Assembly (NCBI GenBank): GCA_019459525.1
Contig: JAIBEY010000066.1
Span: forward strand, 1 to 64,000
Length of the DNA: 64,000 nucleotides
Direction: 5' to 3'
Source of the DNA: Prolixibacteraceae bacterium
GTDB taxonomy: Bacteria; Bacteroidota; Bacteroidia; Bacteroidales; Prolixibacteraceae
Part shown: piece after piece, positions 7,790-15,595 of the stretch
Position numbering within the stretch: the stretch's first letter is position 1
Layout of the letters: each line of letters starts with the position of its first letter
Translations under genes and position numbers: made by a program
The notes under the pieces: generated by a model
Seen by the model: only the letters and a program-made list of their open reading frames with translations
The model's database searches: none
Told to the model about the DNA's origin: nothing

Positions 7790-8563
7790 ATGGGAACTCA
7801 AGTAAGTTTGTCGTCCTGGCTCGTTTACGCTCTTGCAGCACTTCTCCTGATTGCTATCACGGCCATCGTTTTCCTGATTATCCTGCTAAATAAGTCAACC
7901 AAAAGAAAGCAATTGCTGGAGTCTGAATATCAGGAAATGGGAAATAAATTAAATCAGATGCAACTCGATAACCTGGATTCGAGATTAAATCCCCATCTAT
8001 TCAAAAACATACTCAATTCGGTACAGTCCCACGCCTATCAAACCTACTTTGCCTTGGACAAGCTGGCTAATGTCTTGGATTATATTCTTTACGACAGTCG
8101 CAAGAAATTCGTAACTCCCAAGCAGGAAGTTGAATTCGCACTCAACCTCATCGAAATCAATAAAATAAAGTTGAGCCCATTGTTTCAATTAAAGGTAAAA
8201 ATGAAGGTTAACGAAAACGAACCGCTTTACCACCAACACTTGCTTGCCCCGTTTATTTCTACCGACTTAATTGAAAATGCGTTTAAACACGCCGATCTGC
8301 AAAGCCAGGATGCTTTTATTTCTATCGTTTTCGAGTTTAACGACAACACCTTTAAACTCACTGTGGCCAACAAAATATCAGAAAAAGCGCCTATCAAGAA
8401 AGAGAAAGGTGGCTTCGGAACGGAAGCGCTCGAACAACGGCTAAAGATTATTTACAACGACCATTTTACATTCGACCGATTTACCGAAGACAACGTTTAT
8501 ATTGCTCATTTAAAAATAGATCTGCTTGAATACAAAGCTAAAGTGCTTGCTGCTGGACGATGA
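7790..8563 (+). CDS. LytS/YpdA-type sensor histidine kinase (His_kinase family)
   Basis: 257 residues: one transmembrane helix near the N terminus (VYALAALLLIAITAIVFLIILL), a short coiled linker, then the LytS-type dimerisation motif SRLNPHLFKNILNSVQSH carrying the phosphoacceptor His, and an HATPase domain with LIENAFKHA (N box) and GGFG (G box). No extracellular sensor domain is present. The ATG at 7790 follows a TAACTCTG -7-like motif and clears the terminator upstream. It overlaps the downstream LytTR regulator by 38 nt, so the two form a two-component pair. The signal is unknown. Confidence 0.88.
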   Translation: MGTQVSLSSWLVYALAALLLIAITAIVFLIILLNKSTKRKQLLESEYQEMGNKLNQMQLDNLDSRLNPHLFKNILNSVQSHAYQTYFALDKLANVLDYILYDSRKKFVTPKQEVEFALNLIEINKIKLSPLFQLKVKMKVNENEPLYHQHLLAPFISTDLIENAFKHADLQSQDAFISIVFEFNDNTFKLTVANKISEKAPIKKEKGGFGTEALEQRLKIIYNDHFTFDRFTEDNVYIAHLKIDLLEYKAKVLAAGR

Positions 8564-9245
8564 ATTGCCCGGGCTCTCGTACCTGAAACTACTTTGTGAA
8601 CAAATTCCGGAACTCGAAGTCGTCAGGGCCTTTAACGATCCGGAATTATTCCTGAAGGAGTTTAGCTCCCTGGATTTTGACTTGTGCATACTCGACATCG
8701 AAATGCCGGGCATCAATGGCATACAAATGGCCGCCTTGCTCAAAGATAAACCCGTAATTTTTACAACAGCTTATAAAGACTATGCGACCGATGCTTTCGA
8801 TCTGGATGCCATTGACTATGTGATAAAACCGGTAAAACCCGAACGACTCCAACAGGCCGCAAATAAAGCTATCCAGCGAATTAATTCTGAAATAAAACGC
8901 CCCAAACCCATCCTGCTTAATACCGACAAAGGAAATACCATGTTGGATCCGGCTCTGTTGGTTTATGCTCATACTTCAAAAATAGATAGCCGCGACAAGA
9001 CAGCATTGCTGGCCGATGGCACAACCCTGCAACTGAAAAACATTTCGTTCGAAAAGCTAATTTCGTTTCTACCTCCAGCCGGCTTCTGCCGTATTAATAA
9101 AAAAGAACTGATTTCGCTGAGTTCTGTTCTGCATTTTTCGAACGACCAAATTACCACCAACATCTATTTTCAATCCGAAAAGCCGCTGGTGCTAACTTTG
9201 GGTGAGCCATACCGGACCGATTTTATCAGCAAAATAAGTCGATAG
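8526..9245 (+). CDS. LytTR-family response regulator
   Basis: 239 residues: a receiver domain with acidic pocket LDDE (residues 10-13), phosphoacceptor Asp57 in ILDIEMPGING, Thr in FTTAYK and Lys in YVIKPVKP, followed by a C-terminal LytTR DNA-binding domain (FCRINKKELISLSSV and onward). The start is TTG at 8526, inside the end of the kinase gene; no ATG occurs before the receiver core. It is presumably phosphorylated by the overlapping LytS-type kinase. The target genes are unknown; the antiporter downstream is one candidate. Confidence 0.9.
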   Translation: MNTKLKCLLLDDELPGLSYLKLLCEQIPELEVVRAFNDPELFLKEFSSLDFDLCILDIEMPGINGIQMAALLKDKPVIFTTAYKDYATDAFDLDAIDYVIKPVKPERLQQAANKAIQRINSEIKRPKPILLNTDKGNTMLDPALLVYAHTSKIDSRDKTALLADGTTLQLKNISFEKLISFLPPAGFCRINKKELISLSSVLHFSNDQITTNIYFQSEKPLVLTLGEPYRTDFISKISR

Positions 9246-9375
9246 TTTATTACAAAATTTTACCTTCTCATTACATTCGTCATCCCTTCTGTTAAATAGC
9301 CGAGGTTTCTTCAATTTTTTTAATCCATATTTGAACCCGAATGCATCGGCAACGATCTGTCATAAAAAACAGGAT

Positions 9376-9441
9376 ATGAAACGAGCCATGAGAGACAACC
9401 TCACATACAGGAGAATGACTGTAATGGAGAGTTCCATCTGA
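9376..9441 (+). CDS. Repeat-borne leader peptide frame (21 codons), copy A
   Basis: Within the dispersed ATGAAA element, an ATG frame encodes a 21-residue peptide beginning MKRAMRDNLTYRR and ending SSI. Its start shares MKRAMR with the frame in copy B (21733-21647) and MK-x-A-x-R with copy D (45020-44943). Preserved frame in three copies suggests it may be translated, but it could be a non-coding repeat. It ends 26 nt before the antiporter start codon. Confidence 0.3.
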   Translation: MKRAMRDNLTYRRMTVMESSI

Positions 9442-9472
9442 CAATTAAAAAACAAATTATAGACAGATGAAA
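9376..9472 (+). repeat. Dispersed ATGAAA-bounded element, copy A
   Basis: A 97-bp unit running from ATGAAA (9376-9381) to ATGAAA (9467-9472), the second being the antiporter start. It is closely similar to the reverse complement of 21637-21733, with the same 91-nt period, including the shared CAATTAAAAAACAAATTATA stretch near the end. The antiporter's translation start context is therefore supplied by the repeat. Confidence 0.8.
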
Positions 9473-11737
9473 AAAATTAGAAATCTACTTTTTTACATTG
9501 GCACTATCGGAGTATTCTCCATGCTGATGTACTGGATTGTTCTGAAAGGAAAATTACTAGAATTGGGACGAGACATTCAGGCTCCGGAAGGCGGGACAAG
9601 TCAGTGGGCAGAATTCGTCAGTTCCTTTGTACACAACCTTCAACATCCACTTTCCATACTCCTTGCACAAATTGTCACGATTATACTAACAGCCCGCATT
9701 TTAGGTTGGGTGTGTAAAAAAATAGGACAGCCAACCGTTATTGGCGAAATAATAGCTGGTATTGTACTGGGACCATCGCTAATCGGGTTGTACTTTCCCG
9801 AATTCTCTGCCGCTTTATTTCCAGTTCAATCATTGGGTAACCTTCAATTTTTAAGTCAGATTGGCTTAATCCTGTTTATGTTCATGGTAGGTATGGAGCT
9901 CGATCTGAATACATTAAAAAATAAAGCACACGAGGCTGTAGTAATCAGTCATGCCAGTATAATTTTACCCTTTGCCCTTGGAATCGGACTCGCGTATTTC
10001 ATTTACCAGACCTTTGCGCCTATGGGCGTTCAGTTTCTGTCGTTCGGGCTATTCCTGGGTATTGCGATGAGTATCACTGCGTTTCCGGTTTTAGCCCGGA
10101 TCGTTCATGAGAGAGAAATTCACAAAACACGATTGGGAGCCATAGTTATAACCTGCGCCGCAGTTGACGATATTACAGCATGGAGTTTGCTCGCCGCTGT
10201 AATTGCCATCGTCAAAGCCGGTTCATTTGTCAGTTCACTTTACACGATTGCAATTGCGGTAGGCTACGTGTTTTTCATGATTAAAGCAGTAAGGCCATTT
10301 CTGAAACGTGTTGGAGAGTTGTATCCAACGCGCGAAAACATGAGTAAACAAGTAGTTGCCATCTTTTTCCTGACATTAATTCTGTCGTCATATGCAACTG
10401 AAGTAATCGGCATCCACGCCCTGTTTGGTGCGTTTATGGCCGGAACAATAATGCCCGAGAATACCAGATTCAGAAATATGTTTACCGAGAAAGTTGAAGA
10501 TGTGGCGCTTGTTCTGCTACTTCCACTTTTCTTTGTATTCACCGGCCTTCGAACCGAAATAGGTTTAATCAATGACCCCTATTTATGGAAAATAACAGGC
10601 CTGATTATTTTGGTGGCTATAACCGGAAAATTTCTGGGAAGCGCCCTCGCCGCCAGATTTGTGCGCCAAAGCTGGCACGATAGCCTAACCATTGGGGCAT
10701 TGATGAATACACGTGGATTAATGGAACTCGTCGTTCTGAACATTGGATACGACCTCGGCATCCTTTCTCCTGAAATTTTTTCGATGATGGTTATCATGGC
10801 GCTGGTTACCACTTTTATGACAGGCCCGGCACTCGATCTGATTGAACGGATATTCAGGAAAAAGACCAGCATAATTCACGACAGAATTAGTCAAGTGAGC
10901 AAATTTAAGATTATCGTTTCGTTCGGAAATCCTGAAATGGGCCGGTCGTTACTCAGGCTTGCCAATGGGTTGGTAAAAAAGCAAATAGAAAATACATCTG
11001 TAACGGCCCTGCATCTTTGCCCGAATAATGTGCTGCACCATTACAATATGGATGATTATGAGAATGAAAGCTTTGCTCCAATCATTCGGGAATCGGAATT
11101 ACTGAGCCAGAAAATTACCACATTGTTTAAAGCTTCTGACGATATTGATGACGATATTACTGAAATAACCAACAAAGGCGATTTCGATTTACTGCTTATC
11201 GGAATTGGAAAATCAATCTTTGAAGGTAGCCTTCTGGGCCGGATTCTGGGTTATACCACTCGTATGGTAAACCCCGACCGGTTAATTCAGAAAGTATCAG
11301 GAAAAGAAAAAATGTTCGAAAATTCGCCATTCGACGACCGAACTCAAAATATCCTGTCATCAAGTAAGGTTCCGGTCGGAATTTTTGTTGATAAAAACAC
11401 AGGCAATTTCGATCAGGTTATTGTTCCTTTTTACACAGAGAATGATGGATTTTTAATTGAGTATATCCAGCGGCTGATTAAGAATTCTGAAGTTCAGGTT
11501 ACCGCAACTGATCCTGCCGGTACAATCAGAAATCGCATTGAGATCAAGGAAGCCATAAGGGCAATTGAGCAAGAGGCGCCCAATCATATAACCATCCATA
11601 GCGATAAAAATATAGATGAGGAGTTTATCGGGCAATTTCAGTTGATGGTTATCTCTACGGAAGGATGGAAAAAACTGGTCGATTCACGAAGCGCATGGCT
11701 CAACCAGGTACCTTCAATCCTTATTTTACGGGCCTGA
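9467..11737 (+). CDS. CPA2-family cation:proton antiporter with C-terminal USP-like domain
   Basis: 756 residues. One N-terminal transmembrane helix and a linker precede a Na+/H+ exchanger domain of about 12 helices (roughly residues 65-460) with GQPTVIGEIIAGIVLGPS, characteristic of the KefB/CPA2 group, AVDDITAWSLLA and IHALFGAFMAGTIMP. The C-terminal third (about 480-750) resembles universal stress protein domains. Such proteins exchange Na+ or K+ for H+ at the inner membrane; ion choice cannot be read here. The start codon coincides with the end of repeat copy A. It follows the LytTR pair by 221 nt and may be regulated by it (inference). Confidence 0.88.
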   Translation: MKKIRNLLFYIGTIGVFSMLMYWIVLKGKLLELGRDIQAPEGGTSQWAEFVSSFVHNLQHPLSILLAQIVTIILTARILGWVCKKIGQPTVIGEIIAGIVLGPSLIGLYFPEFSAALFPVQSLGNLQFLSQIGLILFMFMVGMELDLNTLKNKAHEAVVISHASIILPFALGIGLAYFIYQTFAPMGVQFLSFGLFLGIAMSITAFPVLARIVHEREIHKTRLGAIVITCAAVDDITAWSLLAAVIAIVKAGSFVSSLYTIAIAVGYVFFMIKAVRPFLKRVGELYPTRENMSKQVVAIFFLTLILSSYATEVIGIHALFGAFMAGTIMPENTRFRNMFTEKVEDVALVLLLPLFFVFTGLRTEIGLINDPYLWKITGLIILVAITGKFLGSALAARFVRQSWHDSLTIGALMNTRGLMELVVLNIGYDLGILSPEIFSMMVIMALVTTFMTGPALDLIERIFRKKTSIIHDRISQVSKFKIIVSFGNPEMGRSLLRLANGLVKKQIENTSVTALHLCPNNVLHHYNMDDYENESFAPIIRESELLSQKITTLFKASDDIDDDITEITNKGDFDLLLIGIGKSIFEGSLLGRILGYTTRMVNPDRLIQKVSGKEKMFENSPFDDRTQNILSSSKVPVGIFVDKNTGNFDQVIVPFYTENDGFLIEYIQRLIKNSEVQVTATDPAGTIRNRIEIKEAIRAIEQEAPNHITIHSDKNIDEEFIGQFQLMVISTEGWKKLVDSRSAWLNQVPSILILRA

Positions 11738-11744
11738 TAAGAGC

Positions 11745-12824
11745 TCACAAAAAGATTTCTTTTTTCAGCAACTGGTATTCATGCTCAAAATTTGGAGTGA
11801 AAATACCTTTGCCAATGCTCGATTCAATTTGCCTGGGAGTCCAGAACCGCCCTTCTTCCACTTCTTCTGAATGAAGGTGAATACCTTTGAAATCGTGGCT
11901 CACAAAAGCATAAACCAATTCTGCTTCCAATTCACTTTCCCATCGATAGGTTTTTACCAGTCTGGCTGAAAATTCCTTCAGTCCGATTTCTTCCCAGGCC
12001 TCGCGCTTTAAGGCTGTTTCGAGCGTTTCGCCCGCCGAAATGTGACCACCTACAGCAGTATCCCATTTCCCGGGCTGAACCAGTTTATTCAGTGGCCGTT
12101 TCTGCAAATAAATGTGCTTTTGATTGTTTAGAACATGAAGGTGAACAACCGGGTGCAGCAACTTTTCTCCCCGGTGGCAAAGCGAGCGCGGCGCTTTCCC
12201 AATAATTCCGCCCTGTTCGTTGACCAAAGGCAGCCATTCTTCATCATTAGGAATTGGCAGTTTTTTGCGCAATTTCAGTTTCTGCTTAATGAATTCGTAG
12301 CCAAAAACCAAGGCAAACAAAATATAGAATAATCCACCACTAATAAAGGCCCACGCTTCGTTCGACAGGTAAAAAGCTGAATAAAAAACCAATAGGGTAT
12401 GAAACAGGAAAACAAAAAACATCAGTTTCATTGTTCTTCGAAACTGAGCCAATTGTTGTTCATTCAGCTCCATGTCTTTCATGTACCGCTGAGTCATCAA
12501 TCCAACAACATTCAGTTTCGAGAAAGCCGAAACAGCCAAAATCGCACACAGGATTAGCTCGACCAGTCCGGGTTTTAGCTTAAAGAAAATGTCGTTATCG
12601 AGTAAGATAGAAACAGAACCCAGAACTAAAAGTAAACCGGTATCGAAAAGGACAAAACGGTCGAATCGCTTTTCCTTGAACCAAATCCAGATCATTTCGG
12701 CAACACCAATGGCCAAAGCAGCAACCAGTCCGGCACGTGTTCCCCATATCTCGTCAATGGCAATAAAAACAAATAGCGGAATAAATCCGGGCAAAAGTTT
12801 TTTTAATAGTTCCGATCTGCTCAT
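11745..12824 (-). CDS. Membrane (septation protein A-like) domain fused to a Nudix hydrolase
   Basis: 359 residues. The N-terminal half (to about residue 185) has five or six hydrophobic segments and resembles YciB/intracellular septation protein A. The C-terminal half carries a Nudix box, GGHISAGETLETALKREAWE, followed by EIGL, matching GX5EX7REUXEEXGU, in a context like the YfcD/isopentenyl-diphosphate-isomerase-type Nudix group. The soluble domain would hydrolyse a nucleoside diphosphate-linked substrate at the membrane; the substrate is unknown. The ATG at 12824, preceded by CAGGAT, is preferred because the longer frame from 12851 starts inside the terminator of the upstream gene. Confidence 0.75.
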   Translation of the reverse strand: MSRSELLKKLLPGFIPLFVFIAIDEIWGTRAGLVAALAIGVAEMIWIWFKEKRFDRFVLFDTGLLLVLGSVSILLDNDIFFKLKPGLVELILCAILAVSAFSKLNVVGLMTQRYMKDMELNEQQLAQFRRTMKLMFFVFLFHTLLVFYSAFYLSNEAWAFISGGLFYILFALVFGYEFIKQKLKLRKKLPIPNDEEWLPLVNEQGGIIGKAPRSLCHRGEKLLHPVVHLHVLNNQKHIYLQKRPLNKLVQPGKWDTAVGGHISAGETLETALKREAWEEIGLKEFSARLVKTYRWESELEAELVYAFVSHDFKGIHLHSEEVEEGRFWTPRQIESSIGKGIFTPNFEHEYQLLKKEIFL

Positions 12825-12832
12825 ATCCTGGT

Positions 12833-12871
12833 AAAAAAAATCCCGCGGCAAACCAATGGGTTATCGCGGGA
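12833..12871 (-). terminator. Rho-independent terminator after the 12893-13438 gene
   Basis: On the minus strand TCCCGCG (12871-12865) pairs with CGCGGGA (12847-12841) and is followed by a run of eight T. It separates the lipoprotein gene from the Nudix fusion. Confidence 0.8.
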
Positions 12872-12892
12872 TCATATCTTTTCAATTAAAAG

Positions 12893-13438
12893 TTACTTTT
12901 GCTGTTCTGGCGAATAACCCTTTTTTGCGTAAACGGTAGCCAAAAGCGTAGAAAAGCGTGGAATGCCAAGAGTTGACGAATAATCGAGCGCCTTAAATGC
13001 CAATTCTGAAGGAATTACCATAAATGCTCTGTCTCCTACATGCATTTTCTTTAAACCGATGTGCAGTCCGGTGATTTGCTGAACGTAACTTGAATTCACG
13101 ATATCGTTGCTAACATCTACATAAAAGGCAAATGGCTCGTAATTGTGTCCTTTCCCGTCATCCGTTGAGAAAATCACAGTCGTGTCAATCAGTGTTATAT
13201 TAAACTCCAGCATTACCTTGAACCCTGAACGAATCAAAGTGGTATCCTCACTGCGTTCCGTGAGCTGAAAATAAATTCCGGAAGCATCCTTAGCTTCGGT
13301 CAGGTTATTATCCTTCACATACTTATCCAACGCTACAAGCTCGTTTTCACGCATGGTATCCAGAGTATTTTCTTTGCACGAGGTATAAATTCCGGAAAGC
13401 AGGATGGCGAAACCGAGAATGTACAGAAATTGTTTCAT
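12893..13438 (-). CDS. FKBP-like lipoprotein (DUF4827-like)
   Basis: 181 residues with a lipoprotein signal: hydrophobic segment then GIYTSC, with the acylated Cys near residue 20. The mature part (SGIYFQLTERSEDT, HIGLKKMHVGDRAFMVIPSELAF, ending STLLATVYAKKGY) has the outline of an FKBP-type peptidyl-prolyl isomerase, but the active-site aromatic residues are poorly conserved. It may be a non-catalytic relative. It follows the bona fide FKBP lipoprotein gene by 39 nt; a TACTTTCG -7-like motif lies in that gap (13460-13453), so separate transcription is possible. Confidence 0.65.
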   Translation of the reverse strand: MKQFLYILGFAILLSGIYTSCKENTLDTMRENELVALDKYVKDNNLTEAKDASGIYFQLTERSEDTTLIRSGFKVMLEFNITLIDTTVIFSTDDGKGHNYEPFAFYVDVSNDIVNSSYVQQITGLHIGLKKMHVGDRAFMVIPSELAFKALDYSSTLGIPRFSTLLATVYAKKGYSPEQQK

Positions 13439-13477
13439 AGTATTATTTTTTGCGAAAGTACGAAATTAAATCAGCAT

Positions 13478-13984
13478 CTACTTAATATCTACAACTTCGA
13501 TTACGAAAACCAAAGGAGTATTTGGCGGAATTGATGAATATCCTGTTGTACCGTAAGCTTTGGCCGATGGAACCAGGATTGCAGCAGTAGTTCCTTTACT
13601 CATCACTTCAATACCTTCTTCCCAACCAGAGATCAACCGATCGGTTTTGTGCACATAGGTCATAGTTCCGGCTTCGTTGTGGCTCGATGATGCGTCAAAA
13701 ATAGTTCCATCCAGAAATAATCCCGTGTACTTTACAGTAACCTTATCGCCAGCTTTAACGGTGGCACCAGTTCCTTCTTTTTCAATGATGTAATAAATAC
13801 CCGTTGAGGTGGTATCAATATCTTTCTTGTTGGTTACCATGGTTTCCAGCCAATCTTTTATTAAAGCGGCTTCCCTTTCCGGAGTATAATCGGCATAAGG
13901 ATCATCTTTTCCACATCCGGAAACGATTACTGCGGTAAACAAAACTAAAATACCAATTTTAAAAAACGCATTCCATTTTTTCAT
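13478..13984 (-). CDS. FKBP-type peptidyl-prolyl cis-trans isomerase lipoprotein
   Basis: 168 residues: lipobox VIVSGC near residue 24, then an FKBP domain from about residue 60 with VKAGDKVTVKYTGLFLDGTI, FDASS, LISGWEEGIEVMSKG, AYGTTGYSSIPPNTPLVF and a final VEVVD-like strand. The conserved Tyr, Phe-Asp, Trp and Tyr-Gly residues of active FKBPs are present. It probably helps fold envelope proteins from its lipid anchor. It lies 7 nt after nrnA in the same direction, so the two are probably cotranscribed. Confidence 0.9.
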   Translation of the reverse strand: MKKWNAFFKIGILVLFTAVIVSGCGKDDPYADYTPEREAALIKDWLETMVTNKKDIDTTSTGIYYIIEKEGTGATVKAGDKVTVKYTGLFLDGTIFDASSSHNEAGTMTYVHKTDRLISGWEEGIEVMSKGTTAAILVPSAKAYGTTGYSSIPPNTPLVFVIEVVDIK

Positions 13985-13991
13985 GATTATT

Positions 13992-15026
13992 CTATTTTAC
14001 TGATTGTTTAATTCGATCTTCAAATTCGGGCAGCAATTTTTCGAATTGAGCCAGCGCTTCAGGTAAAGATGCGTAAAGCTCCCCACCGGCTGCGTTACGA
14101 TGCCCTCCCCCGTTAAAATATTTTTCTGAAACCTCATTTACCGCAAATTCGCCCTTCGAGCGGAAAGATGCTTTAATATATTTCTCTTTTTCGGTAAATA
14201 GCACACTAAAAATTACCCCTTTAATTGAAAGCGGCATATTTACAAATCCTTCGTTATCGCCAGTCTTAAAGTTAAAAGCCTTTTGATCTTCAAGCGTAAT
14301 ATACATACAGGCCGCATGGTATTCCGGATAAACAGTCATCCGGTTACTTAGGCAAAAACCCATCAAACGCATCCGGTCAGCCGAATAATTGTCATATACT
14401 TTCGAGTGAATATCGAGCTGATCGATCCCCATTCGAGTAAGCTGAGCCACCGTTTCGAACGTATTTGGATTGGATACATTAAAATCGAAAGACCCGGTAT
14501 CGGTCATAATCCCGGTAAAAAACGAAGTAGCCGCATTTTTATCAATATACTGAACAAATTCAGTTGATTGAAGCACTGTAAATATTAATTCAGCGGTAGA
14601 ACTGAAGGTGATATCGGAGATAATCAGGTCGGTAAAGTTTCCGGGATAAGGATGGTGATCGACCAGAATTTTTTTCCCTTCAAAGCTCTCTACCAGTGGT
14701 TTCATATCGCCCAGCCTCGATAGTTGGTTAAAATCCATACAAATCAACAGGTCCGACTCGGCAAAAGCTCTTGCTGACTGTTTCGGATGGTGACTAAAAT
14801 TAATTACCTGGTCGTGCCCGTCCATCCAATGATAAAATTCAGGGTATTTGGTTGGGCTCACGATATTGACCTTGAACCCGGCATTCTTCAAAACCCGCCA
14901 TAAACCTAAAACAGAACCCATTGCGTCTCCATCAGGATTCGTATGCGGTACTAAAACAATAGATTTGGAACTGTTTTTTATCAGTTGCTCAAAACTTATA
15001 ATTAATTCTATATCAACTCTTTCCAA
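13992..15026 (-). CDS. nrnA: Bifunctional oligoribonuclease/PAP phosphatase (DHH family)
   Basis: 344 residues with the DHH phosphoesterase motifs in order: PHTNPDGDAMGS (motif I, residue ~25), CMDFNQ (motif II), DHHPYPG (DHH motif, ~122) and GGGHRNAAGG in the DHHA1 domain near the C terminus. NrnA degrades 2-5-mer oligoribonucleotides and dephosphorylates 3'-phosphoadenosine 5'-phosphate in the cytoplasm. The length matches the family. A TATCTTTG -7 motif lies on the minus strand at 15057-15050, giving a short leader. Confidence 0.92.
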   Translation of the reverse strand: MERVDIELIISFEQLIKNSSKSIVLVPHTNPDGDAMGSVLGLWRVLKNAGFKVNIVSPTKYPEFYHWMDGHDQVINFSHHPKQSARAFAESDLLICMDFNQLSRLGDMKPLVESFEGKKILVDHHPYPGNFTDLIISDITFSSTAELIFTVLQSTEFVQYIDKNAATSFFTGIMTDTGSFDFNVSNPNTFETVAQLTRMGIDQLDIHSKVYDNYSADRMRLMGFCLSNRMTVYPEYHAACMYITLEDQKAFNFKTGDNEGFVNMPLSIKGVIFSVLFTEKEKYIKASFRSKGEFAVNEVSEKYFNGGGHRNAAGGELYASLPEALAQFEKLLPEFEDRIKQSVK

Positions 15027-15049
15027 TTATATTTCTTTTTAATAAGGTA

Positions 15050-15057
15050 CAAAGATA
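15050..15057 (-). promoter_or_regulatory. -7 promoter element of nrnA
   Basis: The minus strand reads TATCTTTG, an exact TAnnTTTG, 24 nt before the nrnA start. The best CAAA (minus TTTG) is 25 nt away, slightly beyond the usual spacing. Confidence 0.5.
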
Positions 15058-15139
15058 AAAAAATGCAATAGTGTTGAGTGAGCAAATGTAAATTTTCATA
15101 ACTTGTGTTCACTGGATAACAACACAAGAATTAATTTAT

Positions 15140-15559
15140 ATGACAGGCAATCAAACATTTACCATGATTAAACCGGTAGCTGTTAAGAACAACAATATCG
15201 GCCCTATACTGAAGATGATTAACGAAGCTGGATTCAGGATAAAAGCCATGAAATTCACGCACTTAACGAAACAACAAGCCGAAAAATTTTACAGCATTCA
15301 TGCCGACAAATACTTTTTTGAAGATTTAACATCTTTTATGAGTTCAGGCCCTATTGTAGCTGCTATCCTTGAAAAAGAAAATGCGGTTGCCGATTTTAGA
15401 AAATTGATTGGGGCAACTGATCCGGCGAAAGCAGAAGAAGGAACCATCCGGAAATTATATGCCGAGTCGATGTCGCACAATGCTGTTCACGGTTCTGATA
15501 GCGACGAGAATGCGATTATTGAAAGTGATTTCTTCTTTTCGAAAGTAGAACGGTATTAA
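15140..15559 (+). CDS. ndk: Nucleoside diphosphate kinase
   Basis: 139 residues. The N terminus [10 protein letters not shown] and the active-site segment NAVHGSDS, with the phosphohistidine at His117, define Ndk; Arg and Lys residues of the nucleotide pocket are present. The enzyme transfers gamma-phosphate between nucleoside triphosphates and diphosphates in the cytoplasm. The length is typical. It is a single gene divergent from nrnA. A longer version starting elsewhere is not possible because stops precede the ATG. Confidence 0.97.
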   Translation: MTGNQTFTMIKPVAVKNNNIGPILKMINEAGFRIKAMKFTHLTKQQAEKFYSIHADKYFFEDLTSFMSSGPIVAAILEKENAVADFRKLIGATDPAKAEEGTIRKLYAESMSHNAVHGSDSDENAIIESDFFFSKVERY

Positions 15560-15595
15560 CATGTCCCGATGCAATCCGGGGTTTGTACTACAGGA

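Noticed and set aside
7730-7790. Longer N terminus for the LytS-type kinase
   Set aside because: It would begin inside a rho-independent terminator; the ATG at 7790 gives the membrane helix directly.
12824-12851. Longer N terminus for the Nudix fusion
   Set aside because: It lies inside the terminator of the upstream lipoprotein gene.
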